Positions 23,851 to 37,295 of a stretch of DNA of 64,000 nucleotides are shown in pieces. The notes under the pieces are model-generated. The model did no database searches and was not told the DNA's origin. It was given only the letters and a program-made list of their open reading frames with translations. The stretch comes from Stictocephala bisonia. Taxonomy: Eukaryota > Arthropoda > Insecta > Hemiptera > Membracidae. Both the position numbers and the translations under genes were made by a program. How positions within the stretch are numbered: the first letter of the stretch is position 1; every line of letters begins with the position of its first letter. Where the stretch lies: NCBI GenBank assembly GCA_035578905.1, contig JAQJVL010000252.1, positions 62,001-126,000 on the forward strand. The letters run 5' to 3'.

Positions 23851-24563
23851 ACCAAGAAGGGGTTGCACACCAGGCACCTATCTAAGGATCAGCCTCACTC
23901 AATGTTGCTTGTTATCTTGCAATAACATTGGAACCTTCCAGCCAACAACACTGACAAGTTCTGGAGGGCTGAAAATTGTTGTAATGTTGTTAAAGACTCC
24001 ACTCCTGTGTGATTTATGTCGTGTTAATCAGCAGTATTTCTAGAAAATGTCATTTTGACATTGTGAAACATATCTAAGAGTCATAAACTTTTACAATGTA
24101 TTGTAAAAATACAGCTATTAATCCATTCAGTAATAACAATGAACCCCACTTCAGGATGACATCGAGCGACCAACACAACAACATCAATGTTATGATTTTG
24201 TAGTCTATGAATGATAATACTCTGATCAGTTCAGTTTCTAAACTGAACTCTCCAGCCATCTATTTTCAGTTTTTTTACGTTAATTAATTCTACTATCTGT
24301 TGTTAAAGATTGCAGTTTAGTTTATATTTCAATGCAGCATAGCAAATTTAATCATGACACTCACTTTCCAATAAGTATTATGTTTTAATTACCATAAGTG
24401 ACCCTTCTAATTTGATTTTTTGAAATTTTGTGGTTAAATGAAAAAAAAGTAAAATGGTTTATGTCAGGTATATTATTTCAGTTTATTTCATAACGCAGCC
24501 TGCTCTTAGCTTGAGCATTATGTAACATTGTGATCAATTTATTTGAAATTAGCTCAAAACGAA
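23851..24563. other. intergenic AT-rich sequence
   Basis: No gene or element recognised. Confidence 0.4.
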
Positions 24564-24678
24564 AATTGGTGGAAAATATTTGGAGATTTCCAATTTAAAC
24601 ATTGGAATGCTTATAAACAACCGTATTCTATAAGAGTTGTCTATGTATATTAGAAATCTCCAAATATTTTCTACCAAT
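24564..24678. repeat. Inverted repeat, 30-bp arms
   Basis: Left ATTGGTGGAAAATATTTGG-AGATTTCCAAT (24564-24594) is mirrored at 24649-24678 with about two mismatches and a 54-bp spacer. It may be the end pair of a tiny MITE or a solo hairpin. Confidence 0.6.
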
Positions 24679-26145
24679 CATCAACAATCTGATGCTGACA
24701 AATAACTTTCAAACAACAAATGAAACTTAAAGTGGAAAGAACTAATACAAGAAAGGCAGAATATAATACACACACATATATAGAACAATCATATATTTAT
24801 TGTTTAATTAACAAACAATAGTTTAATTTTTGAGATCATTACATATTTTATTTTCAAAGCTCTTTTTTCAAAAGTTTACAAGTACTTTATAAAAGCTACT
24901 TCATTTGGAGATACTTTAAAAGGACAAATAAATACTTTCCATGGTACTTTCAATATGAAATAAAATATATTTTTGTCTTATGACATTATTTGTATGTAAA
25001 CACGTTCTTGCAGCTACTCATCATATTTGACACTCACACATAAACACACACATACACGCACCGTATACACAAGCCACACAACCATATCTCTGTACAAAAT
25101 ATACAAAAATAACATTTGGCTCAGTGCACTAATTATAAGGACAAAGAACGACAAAATGAATCACCACACTTATTAATAACTAAGCTAATATACTTAAAGT
25201 ATCATATATAACATAATACATCCAATTATACATTATTTGCCTATTTTCCTTGACAATTAATGCACTATAACATTTTATATTAAAATATGATGCATGTTAT
25301 TATCAATCTCACTAAATATAAATTAAAATAAAAGAACAGTTAATTATCAAACAACAAGAGACAAAATAAACAATAATACTTACAAAACATTTATGGTGAA
25401 GCTTCATGAAAAAAAAATTGAATAGAACACTTATTACCATTCTATTTTATCAGTCATATCATAAATGAATATAAATAATTTTGGATTTGAAAGTCTGGCA
25501 ACAATAAATTGTATATCATCTTCAGTGAAATTAAAATTTTTTAGCGTATTAGTCATGTTTAGATAGTTATATTTTACTAATACCACAAGCTTTGTCTTAA
25601 AATTTTTAACAATAAATATACTTGTAATCAAGAGCAAGAGCTAATGGTTACCTCGGATTTTACAACCCAAAATGAAAATTTATTCATGTGCAATACTAAA
25701 CACACCATAACTTTAAGACAAAATGACATTAAATCAATAAGTGTTTTAGTTTATTTCACTAATCTGAAAAATTGAGGTAAAATTATTGCAAGGAAAAGTG
25801 TTTTAATGTCTAGTAAAACTGCAACTTCGGAACATAATTTACATCTGGGGGGTCTTTTCAAGATAAGCTTTTAATCATACCATGGCTAATATTATAAGAA
25901 TTGTATGTAAATCATACTCTGAAAAACATGGCAATTATTATTAGTCAATCTTGACAAATTTACAATAGAATAATCTTGATACAGTACCACAAAATCCCTG
26001 ATAACTAATTTTACAAACTTAGAAAAAGTGAAAAGAACCTTTACTTCATGAATGCTTTGGATCATCTACTTCTATAACATGAATGTTATTAAATTTTTTT
26101 ATGTATAAGTTGGTTCATGAGTTAGGACTACTAGTGTAATAAATT
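24679..26145. other. AT-rich sequence, no gene seen
   Basis: Dinucleotide-rich stretch (CACACATA) near 25030-25080. No convincing coding. It could belong to the 3' UTR or last intron of the downstream-reading RS-rich gene, but I cannot show that. Confidence 0.3.
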
Positions 26146-26694
26146 GAATAATAACTATAATTAAGTACCCTTTATTAATTTTTTATAATAATACAAAAGC
26201 GGTTTCGGCTCTTAGGCCATATTCAGAGTGTAATGAACATTTATAAAAATAAAACAGATGAAAATAACATATGATTAATTTAGTATGAGGGTAACTTGAA
26301 AGTTATTTTTTATTCTTGTTTCTTTTTTTAATTTCTCTTATTTTTTTCATATATAGGATTTTTCATGTTAATTTGTGTATTTAATATGATCTGTGGTTCA
26401 TTATAATTATACAGTAACTTGAATGTTATTTTTTATTCTTATTTCTTTTTTTAATTTCTCTTATTTTTTTCATATATAGGATTTTTCATGTTAATTTGTG
26501 TATTTAATATGTTCTGTGGTTCATTATAATTATACACTAAATTAATCATATGTTATTTTCATCTGTTTTATTTTTATAATTGTTAATTTCTTATAGGTTA
26601 TATTATTTACACTCTGAACATGGCCTAAGAGCTGAATCCGGTCATGTACTATCATAAAAAATGAATAAAGAGTACTTAATTATAGTTATTATTC
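26146..26694. mobile_element. MITE with long TIRs and an internal tandem duplication
   Basis: The left arm GAATAATAACTATAATTAAG followed by TACCCTTTATT and GGCTCTTAGGCCATATTCAG is mirrored at the right end (ends 26694) over about 95 bp. Between the arms a roughly 120-bp block (AATTTCTCTTATTTTTTTCA through GGTTCATTATAATTATACA) occurs twice in tandem from about 26297 and 26418. Confidence 0.7.
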
Positions 26695-26737
26695 ATTTTT
26701 TTTAATAGCAAGAAACCTAAACATGAACTACAGGAGC

Positions 26738-26860
26738 CAAATACCCAAAAACTAGCTTGCTCAGCCTGCAACTGCAAAGTCCAAGGTTCGAATCCCCACT
26801 GAGACAACGGTCAGTATTTCACTTGTTGGTTTAGCGGAAAAAAAAAAACTAAATTCATAA
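26738..26860 (+). mobile_element. tRNA-derived SINE head
   Basis: Contains a perfect-looking B box GGTTCGAATCCCC at about 26785 and a degenerate A box (TAGCTTGCTCAGCCTGC) upstream; no complete cloverleaf. An A-run at 26841 may be the tail. Confidence 0.5.
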
Positions 26861-27251
26861 CCTATCAGATAAATTCTGTCATTCAAACGAAAAATAAATT
26901 GAAATATTAGGCCCATTCAAAATATGTTGAGACCAAGGAAATTCAATTACATTTCATGTGATAACTACCATTTGTTGTTTTAGAAAATAGAATATAGTTC
27001 AGTTTAGTTTAGTCCATGCCTTTTCAGTACCACTCAAGCAATTTGTCTCCCAGTGTATGAAAGCTATTTACTTTGAACACTTTTATTATTTTATTACAGT
27101 TCAGTAAATTTTTGTGCACACTATGTGATTTATTATTTTATTACATTCAATTACTATATTTCTGTAGCTATATTGAAAATACACAATTTATGGGTATAAT
27201 ATACAAAAGTTGTATTCAATTAATTTGTACTATTATGGCATTTATTAGTAA

Positions 27252-27680
27252 CTAGTCGACAGCCCATGCTTCACTAATGGGTGGTTCTCTACGCTTGCTT
27301 ATCCCTCCTTCCGTGGTTCTCTTTAAACCATCACATCAATACATAAGCTCGATACGCTGCCGTTCTCACAACCACAACAAAGTTTTATAGTCTAGAAAAT
27401 CTCTACTTTAGAGGGATACAAAGTAGTGCAATCATGTCAACGCTAGTGGAAATTACATTTCATTTCACAGTTAAAACCAAATTATTCAAGCTTTTTGTCA
27501 TGTTGTTTGTTGTTCTATGAGCTGTTTAAGGTAAATTATTTTATCAAATTTATGCCAATGTTACTATTATAGAAAAAAGGAAACGCTGAGGAGTTGCTTT
27601 TACCCTTTGGGATTGAAATTTCCAAAACTACTTTTTTGGTGAGTCTAGGTGATACAAAAGCTAACTTCCCTTTATATATA
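27252..27680 (-). mobile_element. Helitron-like 3' end, second family
   Basis: On the minus strand the sequence ends CCCATTAGTGAAGCATGGG then CTGTCGACTAG followed by T. The CCCAT/ATGGG stem about 10 nt before CTAG fits a Helitron 3' hairpin. The body contains a GTCTAGAAAATCTCTACTTT unit related to the tandem repeats at 3235-4135. The other end is not located. Confidence 0.45.
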
Positions 27681-30600
27681 GTAAACATCTGTTGAGTAAT
27701 ACCGGAGATTTTGTGATGATTAAGTACATTGTTTTTGGCTTTTATATATTAATACTACTGTATAAAATTGTTCACATACAGTTTCAATTATTTGTAGAAT
27801 CTAGATTCCACTCTATTAGTTTTAGAATCTTTTTAATTTGTAAAATTGACTTTTAAATTGTCGAAACTAACTAGTAATAAATATTGTATGACATTTAGTA
27901 GAGAGAGAAGCCCGATTAAGAAATATAATAACCCTCTTCAATACTAAGAAATTCTGAATTACTGTCATATTTAAAACCACAACAAACTATTGACATTTCC
28001 AATCATAAAATGAAGCTTAAGTCTTAAAAAAAAAAAAAAAAAAAAAAAACAATTCTTAAGGAATAAAAATGCTTGTTGACTCTTTCAGTGCTCCTCCCAC
28101 CAACTGTAATTTCCAAAAGTACTACCAAACTTAGAAAAAAGGGAAAGAACAGAAAAAATAACTAAAAATAAAGATATATCCTTTTTTGGTTTGTACTTAA
28201 TATACATTTATCACTATGTACCAACATTTTTTACTAAAATAAAAAAAATTATATACATATAGAAACAAACATTTTGATCTAATGTTAGATAACCGTGTAA
28301 AATACAAATCCGCTAGCCATGGCTTATACACCATGGGTATGTGCAAAATGTTCTTTAATTCATGTTATAGTATAACATATGTAGTCTAATTTCTTCATTT
28401 CTTCTTTTTTAACTAAAAATAGATAAATAATAACAAAACGCTAAGTTAGTGCGATATTACAGTGTAAAATAAATAACATAAAACACACACACAGTTTGCA
28501 TAGCCTACATATCAGCATATAAACGTTAACAAACAACTTAATTATTTCATTCAAAAAGATGAGAAATAAATAGTTCACAAACAACCGAAGATAGAAAATG
28601 AGTATGCTGAGACTTTTTGAACACGAAAATGTCTATAGCCGCGAATTAAATAAAAAACTTAAATTATATTAATTACTCTTAGACATTCTAGCACTTTTCA
28701 TCTAGATTGTGCCATCGCTCACAGCGATTCAATTGACCACTTTTAATTTCTGGGAAATCCAGACCAGTATATGAAAATCTATTTTATTAAGTGTTTAAAT
28801 TGCTTTATTCAAGGGTTGTGATTTGTTGAAGCACAGTGCCTACACAGTGCATGGTGATTAACCTAGCATATCTTTACATATCTGATTACCATGTGTGCAC
28901 ACCACTTCTCTCTTCTCATTCAATTTTAACACATAGCTCAGCTTATTAATGCACATGTGTGCTATACGATAACCAAAACAGATGAACAATCAAATTACAC
29001 ATTATACGTTTCATATACAAAATGTATACTGTACAATCCACAACTTTTAGCACATGTAAGCGATGAGAAAATATTTTTAGCTTTCTTTGTAAAACAGCAA
29101 AATGGTAATTATATCACCATGCCCTACCCCTCTACTCTATTAAACCAGACTTTAGCAATATAGATTGGTTATTTTAGCATCTGGCCCTACTTAGCAAGAT
29201 TATATTAGAACCCTCGATATTTTCTATTTAAATTAATAGTGTAAGACTTTTGTTTGAACTCACGAAAAAAAAAAATAAAAAAAAAATACAACTTTAAACA
29301 GTTAAGTACTTTAAATCGGGTTTGATCTCCCATAACTGTATAAATTAAGTGGACGATCATACAGGCATAGCGTTAAGTTGAAAAATGAATAGTTTTCCAG
29401 GCAAAGCTCCAACAGGTGCTTTGATGTCGGCTAATATTATCAAACTAGGTTTTACCAGACTTTCTTCCAAATGAAGCAAATTGTAATTTTTTCCAAATCA
29501 ATTTTAAACTTTAAGTAACTTATCAGTATCGTTGTAGGTATGAAATAGGAAAAACATATCTATAAAATATATTATCTTCATAACAAATAAACAATATACA
29601 GACATCATAACAGAATTAATCAACCAATGAAAGTAAAATATTGCTAATTTTTCCAACAATGTAAAAATTTAACTAATTTTCATTCTTTTTAAACAAACAC
29701 AATTATCCAATGATAAGTTTTATTAAAAAGGTACAAATTAGTTTCAATGTTGTATTTTCCCAACTTGAGAAAATTTACAAGCGCAATAAAATTAAAAATA
29801 TATTGATGTGGGAATTAAAGACTGATATGCAGGAGTGCACTTAAAGACTCATTTTTTAAATACTAATAACAATGTAATTATTTACATTTAATAAGGTACA
29901 ATATATACATAAATATCAACAACATTACACAGGACAAAACAAAACAGCAGTAAAGTAATCTTGTCATTCTATTTTACATATTATTTTGAGGTAATGACAA
30001 TATCTAAATCTAGTGGTACACATTTAAAACTAATAGGACACAAAGAAGCAAGAAAACATATTTAATTGGAGCAACAAAACTTAAACTAGGATTGTTAAAG
30101 CGCACTGAGCCTGTTACAGATAGTTAAATATATTGTAAAATCTTAAAATATAACAAAGTTACTCATCAAAGTAATATGTAGAACAGAGCTAATTACATTA
30201 TTTACAAGGCAACTATGAAATATTTTACACAGTTCAGATTAAAGTTCTTTTTAGTAAAGATCAGTTCTTTGGGTGTTTTAAGTGTGGCTTTAGTCGCTTC
30301 CTCATGACTCTCAGAAATAACGGCTTCGGTGATCAAACAGACAGGCAGCTTAAACCTACATGTTACAACAGAGAACAAATTTGTGTTACAGTTATCATCC
30401 ATTTAAACAACAATTCATAACAAAAACAATAAACAGCTATCATTTAATACTTTAATTATAGTAGTTAAAAACTATTTTGACATTAGTTTCTTTGTTTTAT
30501 AAATACTGTTCATGTAGTATCTTTGTTAAATACAGTTTATAAAATATTTTAGTTCTATAATTTAGTATTTCTTGATCCAATTCATCTTTATCATTCTATG

Positions 30601-33049
30601 AATAATATTGAAGTGTTATTGTTGGTTCATTTTTGGTTTCCCTAAACAATCCTTTTATTGTGAGCATACAAGAATTATCAAGAAACTGTTCAAACTCAAG
30701 TTATTAAACATAAATTACATAAAGTAATTCACAATATTTGACTATATATTGATTCACAATATCAAACATGTAATCACTAAAACTTATTATATGTTTTTGT
30801 TATAACTAAGAACCACTTATAAAAAATGAATCATAGCACACTTATTTCAAATTAAAAATCTCATCCAGATATTTTAAATTAATTACAGCATATACAAGAC
30901 ATTTTATTAAAATCCTATTACACATTATTGAAATCTTACGACATAATCATACACATATCTAAAAATACCATATTCTATGCTACTTTAGAAAATTGCCACA
31001 GCCTTTAATCTTAAAAATTAAAAAATTGCACACAACCTAAATAAAGAGCATGACCATACTTGAGCATTAAAAGTTGTAGGACCATTAGTAATTTATTAAA
31101 AAATGCACTCAAGTAAAAGTAGGTGTATTGGTTATCCATACAAATTAATTTTCTCTTGATAATCACCAACTAAAAACTTTTAAGAATGACAAGAAATCGG
31201 TAAAACTAACCAAAGCAGATAGTCCACTGAGCACAGATAAAGAAGGCTAAACCTACTTAAGAACCGTGAGCCGACCTTATCTACATTTACCTCTTCCACC
31301 CACTAACTAAACTGCTTTGCACTTACGATACTCTCTCACAAATAATGTAGACAGCCCACCCACCCATCCCACTTCCGCACAGACCTAGTTCTCTATGTTG
31401 TTTACCCTTCTGTATACCTATACAAGCACAACTCATACAACCCTTCCCCCACACACAACATTGATGATCCTTTTAACCATACAAATGGCGTTAACAACTT
31501 TATTTTAAATCGTTATTTTTTTCATTAAAAAGGTAAACATTTCATATTTTATGTACAAATTAGAAATCCTGCTTAGAAATTAGGTTGTATATTGCTAGAT
31601 TTACGACTTAAATCTTCAAGATTCCCGTAAATGTGTTTTTTGCCTTACAATTCAAAATTTGGAGAGGGACCGTTTTTAATCCACAGACAAGCGATAAGTG
31701 TAAAATTAGTTTCTGTTTGATAAATATCATTGGTTAATATTTAGTGTGCTTAGAGGAGTTATCTTCTTTGGTTCAATTTTATGATTCACTATCACTCGGA
31801 ATATAGGTGATCAACTGGCCTCTATAACACAATCGGAAAAATAACAGTTTAAATGATCGTTTAATCACCCAAAATAACTTTTAGATAGAATCCAATGCTT
31901 TTGGATTGAAAGGGGACATTTTTATCAAACTTCACTTTTTACAATATTATCAAAATATACACTTTTCAGTTAACTACTCATTATTATGTTAATTACTGAC
32001 TAGACTATTGACGTACTTCAACTTAAAAAAAATATAACAAAAATATATTTGGTATCTACAACATCTAGAAATGACTAGTTACCATGCACACTCGGGTCTA
32101 CTAATTTAATATAGTAAAATCTCATGAATACGTCTGGTTGAAAAGGTTAAATTATTATTCATTGGAAAACATGTAAAATATTTTTGGTTAACTACGCTAA
32201 AGGTTGGAACAGCTTAATAATGTAATCTGATATATTCTATTATTTTAAAAACAACAAAATAAATACTCAGTTCAAAAATAAAATTAGGTCTATATAGAAA
32301 TAAACCTGACGCTTCTAAATGTTCTCTTTAATAATGCACAAAGAAAATAATAGGCTGAGTGTGGTTAATTAACCTCAACATAATAAAGTAGTTAAATCTG
32401 AAATTCCTGACATCACATACTTGTAGGATTGATAGGTCATTTGCAGAGTTGAATGTTTATTATTTAAATCATATTTTTAACATAGCATTTGGTAAATATT
32501 TTCTGGAAAAACATAACTTGGATTGGTTGCCTGAACAGTGAACTGCAGTTTCTATTACGTGTTTTCTATAATTACTTGTTTTAATAACAGAACATCAATA
32601 CTGAGGTGTACTTGGATCTACTGATAACCAGTACGCAACAGAAGATGTTAGTGGACAATTAGAGTACTAGGATCACTTTTTTGTAGGTTTAAACCACAAC
32701 CAATATGAAAGTTACTTTGTTTTTAAGTTCTTGTAAGTATAAATTCTTATAAGGGCTGGGTAGAAACTTTTGCCAAATGCTCGGAGATTCTGAAAAACAC
32801 CTAAATGGTTTCAAAAAGTGTTGTTCATGCTTCCCTCAAATAGTATTGTTATCATGGTTACAGCATTGACCATTCAAAAAACAATTTACGTTTCCAAATT
32901 TACAGTGGTGCCAGACAGATCTTAAACCAGAATTATTAAAGCATAACCCTTCTGAACTTCATCTGATTGAAAATTGAGTTAATGGTTAATGCTCCCATAC
33001 ACCCAGTGTACGTCTTGATGGACTCTCCCACTCACTCCCCATAAATCCT
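27681..33049. other. 5.4 kb AT-rich sequence without recognised genes
   Basis: Contains a poly-A run at about 28026-28049. A frame at 30202-30402 (minus) and one at 28957-29163 (plus) are short, have no recognised domain and could be chance. The frame at 30202 is preceded by a good-looking TGTAACATGTAG acceptor, but its phase does not fit the upstream RS-rich gene. Confidence 0.35.
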
Positions 33050-33118
33050 GACGATGGCTCACCTGCCTACCCGTACAATGGTATTGGCCCACCCATACAC
33101 GTATGGTCGTATTGGTAT
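33050..33118 (-). repeat. G-rich minisatellite locus, 2 units
   Basis: Two units (GGCCCACCCATACACGTATGG and a diverged neighbour) of the dispersed minisatellite, C-rich strand on plus. Confidence 0.7.
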
Positions 33119-34590
33119 TTAATACACATCACTATAAGCAAAAATTTACATTTACAATATTTAAATCTAAAATATACCTGCCTATGTTTAAACCGTTTAA
33201 TTGTCTACAACCACATTTAATAACTAGCAAGAATGGTAAGGGTTTGAAAATAAAATTATGAAGCTACCAAGTTTAATTTAATGAGTGTACTGAGCTTAGC
33301 TTAATAATTATAGCAGCTACAAAGAGCAATAGTGTGCAAATATAACATGCATTTCCTACACGTGTTTTCCAGAATATAATGTTTTTTATATTATGATAAG
33401 AAAAGCCGAAAATATTTAGTAAATAATATATGGTTTGCTGGTTTAACTTAAATTTTATTACCAATGACATAAACAAAATTAATAAATAAGTTATCCTTCA
33501 TACTTCATTCATACTTAAGGAAATCACTATCAAGATATTTCCCAATATTTAACTTGAACTAGATCTAAAAACAATTTATATAGCTTGCAGGGTGGCCACT
33601 CAACATTAATTGCCAAATTAGTAATTTTCTGAGTGCGTGCTTTGATATGGCCAAATTAAAGGGAAACAAGTTAATACTTTGTAATAAGTGCAGTTGTTGT
33701 AGAGTTGTTTAAAAATAGATTAAACTGAAACTTACAAATCGTTGCTAATGTTTTTATATTATACAATTTTAGATACAGTAATACAGAAGATGAATATGTC
33801 AATACAATTTTTGTTTAATCAAGATTATACAACAAAAGAGTAAACAATATTAACTATTTTGAATATGAATTTAACATATTTGATAGTTAAGTTATGATCC
33901 AATGGTAAACATTATTTTTACTCGAGGAAGGAATTATAAATCATGTTTAAAGCATTAAATTTCATTTTAAAGAAAACAAGAAAAAATAAATTATTAATAC
34001 AATAAAAGTTTTCTTAAACAAATATTCTGTTAGTAAATGAGTTATAGTAGTTATAAGGAAGACAGCATTTTAAATATTATTAGAATACATTGATGGAGAA
34101 AATATATTCATGATAAATTAAATACATAAGGTGACAAATATTCTTGCAAATTTCTACTAGTTGAGCAAACTTTGTAGTTTCCATTTGATAGTAGCAAGCA
34201 TTTTCTTCTGCGAGGTTGGCCTGATGATCTTAATACATTTATTCCAATAACTTATAGCTTGCTTCTCATAACATACAGTTAGACTATTTATAACTTTAAA
34301 GTTGACAAAAGGTTTATACAGTGTGTTATAAAACCAAGATAGTAGTTACAATCTCACTGATTCTTTATATAAAAAAAATCCGACAATAAAAAATAAGTAC
34401 AACTAACCCTTTCCAGTCAAATTACTTCACCAGCTTGTCCCTTGGACGTAAGTAAGGCTTAAACCAGATTCACTTTTACCGTCAGATAAAATTACATTTT
34501 GCCTTAGTACTTTATTAGCGTTCACAAACAAACCTGAGGCATTAATATATCTGAGGTTACAAGGTAAACACTAACACTATACCACAGTAT
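33119..34590. other. AT-rich sequence without recognised features
   Basis: No coding or repeat structure I can support. ACTAACCCTTTCCAGTC at about 34404 resembles a piggyBac-type end, but I find no partner end. Confidence 0.35.
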
Positions 34591-34826
34591 AATATAAACA
34601 CACAGTAGTGAAACTTACTCTTGAAGAAAATGCCAACTGCTCGACACTAGCGATCCTAGTGGTGCTTCGACATCTCTCCACTAGATGGCATTTACTTATT
34701 TAGCAATACAATTAACTGGTGTAGATATTCAAATCGAATAGATCGTTTGCTACACCACCGCCAGGTTCGCTAGCATCGCTTGGTTGCAAGTAAAAGAGCT
34801 GAGCTTTGCTACTGTGTGTTTATATT
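34591..34826. mobile_element. Small MITE, about 236 bp
   Basis: The left end AATATAAACACACAGTAGTG and right end GCTACTGTGTGTTTATATT are inverted copies over about 20 bp with two mismatches. The interior also has related inverted blocks (CACTAGCGATCC / GGTTCGCTAGCATCG). No coding. Confidence 0.6.
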
Positions 34827-37128
34827 AAACTATGTCAGCCTGCGATTTGATTGTAGCAACCATCAGAAATATCAAGCCATTCTTCTTTTGACATGGTTAA
34901 ACATATGAATGGGAAGGATTAGTTGTAAAATGAATTTACAGTTATTTCTGATTACGGAAAATGAGTTTTTAATTTTTAGCAACAAATTAGTTGTTATCAG
35001 CCTGTGCGATACATACCGCCACTATTTCAGTACTATTTCATTACCTCTGTGTGACTTAAATGTATAAAAAATATGTTGTTTGTCTTAAGATGCCATCTTA
35101 TATACTCACTCACATATGTATCTGACACTAAAGTAGGACGACAGGGAACATGGATATACAGGATAGGTAACTAAAACATAGATACAAGTGAGGGCTGCAC
35201 ATTATAAAATATCACACAGTTTTACAAACGTAACTCACTATTCTCAGCTACAAAACATAGGAAATAAATTAATTTGATTATTTTCTAACAAATACATGTT
35301 TATATAAAGAAAATCTTTAAATTAAAACACGGGAAGCAATAGAATTAAGCTTTCTACATGGACACTCTCATATGAACGATTTTCTGAACAAACCTCTGCC
35401 TAGTACCTCCAAGAAAAGTACCTACTGTAGTCATTTGGCAATTTTATATGTCCTAAAGATACCTGGTTCTAACTTCTGAAAAAAAAATTTAAAACCTCTA
35501 TTTATCTCCAAGCATCTTCATCCACCAGTTCCACTGTTCTTTAACTTATAAGCAACTGGATATCATCTCTGTCAGTATAAAATCTCATTCACCAACTCCA
35601 AAGACCATCCATTCTGATTCCAAACACTAACTAGCCTACATCAGATTTGCTACTGAAACCTTCCAGACACACAAAAACAGCAATCTTTTTTCCATGATTG
35701 TTCACACTTCAATATATCAACATGGAGTGGTGAACATTCAATATGAGTAACTTTAAGTACCCAGGCCAACCAAGTCATCAACAATGTGTACCTACCAACA
35801 TTTTTAAAAACTTATATGTTATATACTAATTTTTCTGGGAACATTTCTTATGTCATATATTTTCTGTAAAATTAATTTCTACCTAAGTGATGTGTGACCT
35901 GAAGTAAATTATTTATAAAAAAAATAATAATAACGCCGAATCCACAAGGCTGACTGTTTGATCTTTGTGACATTAATTGAGTTTGTGTTAACGATAAAGA
36001 ATTTCTACATGGGTTTCAAGAAAAAACTGATCCAGTGACTAAAAGAGAATCTTAGAAAAGCATTTGATCATTAATCCGGGAAATCTTTTAACGACTTCAG
36101 TTTTCTAGACACACGTAGTTAGCTAAGACAAATTAATGATCTCCTATAAGCTAGAAATACAATCAAAATTAGCCCCATTATCACAAAATAGCATGGAAGA
36201 CCAAAATCTAAATTCCAGGTCATAATAATATATTTTCAACATCAAAGGAAATTTATACTGAACGTAAATCGTATATAAATAATATTAAGTTGGCATTATG
36301 ACAACTATTTGCAAGGGAGTATGGAGAAAACAACCCAATATTTTGGTAAAACACAATCTATGAACTTTTCTCCAACTGCAATGGTACAAGATTTGAATTT
36401 GTTAAACAACAGTAAAAACAACAAAAAAATCATAATATCCACTGGCTACTACCATTAAACGGCAGCCTAGAGTAGAAGACAAGTTGAAGGAAGATTACAC
36501 GATCACACATCTTTGATCTACTCAAATTTGTCTGCTCACTGCAGAAATAATATTAAAAATACTTTCTAGGCACAACTTACACATTCATCCTTTTATGATA
36601 GTTTTTGTAGTTTCCTTTAAATTAATTTAGATATCTGAACTTGATAATGTAGCATGCATGTACAAAATTAAAGTTATTTTACAATAGAATACTAATTATT
36701 GTAATATAAAACAATGTTAGATTGATTTATACATTGTATTAAGCTAATAGTTTAAGTAATCATTTAAAAGAAGAGCTTCTGCTAAAAAATCCTTCACTAA
36801 TTTTAAAGTGAACAAAAATAAGTATTTAAATAAAGTAATCATTGTTACATCTCTTTGGAAAGCAAATGTTAGACTTGTATTAAAATTTAATAGATTTTGA
36901 CGAAAATTACCTATAGGCTAAATAAATAAATCTACAATACTACAAAAACTGTAATAATTAAACGAGATTCAAGACAAAATATTAGCTAAATTAATAAAAT
37001 AAACATATTGCGAATCACCGTGGAAATCTTAGCTGTATGTACACACGGGAAGATTGATGTACAATGGTAAGATGCACACAGAACGAGTGAGCTGAGCGAA
37101 CGTAATAAGCATGCATACGCAGGCCTAC
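34827..37128. other. region downstream of the last resolved exon of the RS-rich gene
   Basis: Direct read-through of the exon at 37129-37295 would add about 37 residues to a stop at 37015-37017. Otherwise this holds the last intron or the 3' UTR. No further exon can be supported. Confidence 0.35.
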
Positions 37129-37295
37129 CTGATTCCTTCGGGATCGTAACTTCACCTTGCGGCTTCCAGAATGCTTGGTTTGTGCTGTACCCAGTCTCAT
37201 GTAAACTGGAAGCCTACGTTTGGCTGTTGTGGGCGCAGAATATCGTTCATCAGAAGATGATGAAGAGTACGATGACTCTGAGTCTGAACCACCAT
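37129..37295 (-). CDS. RS-rich gene, last resolved exon (Ser run, RRLPVYMRLG)
   Basis: Acceptor TTTTTTGCAG. Encodes GGSDSESSYSSSSSDERYS, then KRRLPVYMRLGTAQTKHSGS and a basic RKVKLRSRRNQ. The likely donor is CAG-GTAGGC after 37129 (phase 0). The next exon is not identified; alternatively translation continues to a stop at 37015. Confidence 0.75.

Noticed and set aside
30202..30402. Candidate last exon of the RS-rich gene
   Set aside because: The acceptor looks good, but the open frame needs phase 2 whereas the last resolved exon ends in phase 0, and the peptide has no recognised feature.
34404..34420. CTAACCCTTTCCAGTC as another piggyBac-like end
   Set aside because: The flank is CTAA rather than TTAA, and no inverted partner end was found nearby.
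34847..34905. Minus-strand peptide MSKEEWLDISDGCYNQIAG as a possible terminal exon
   Set aside because: No convincing acceptor fits the required phase, and it abuts a MITE; too short to support.
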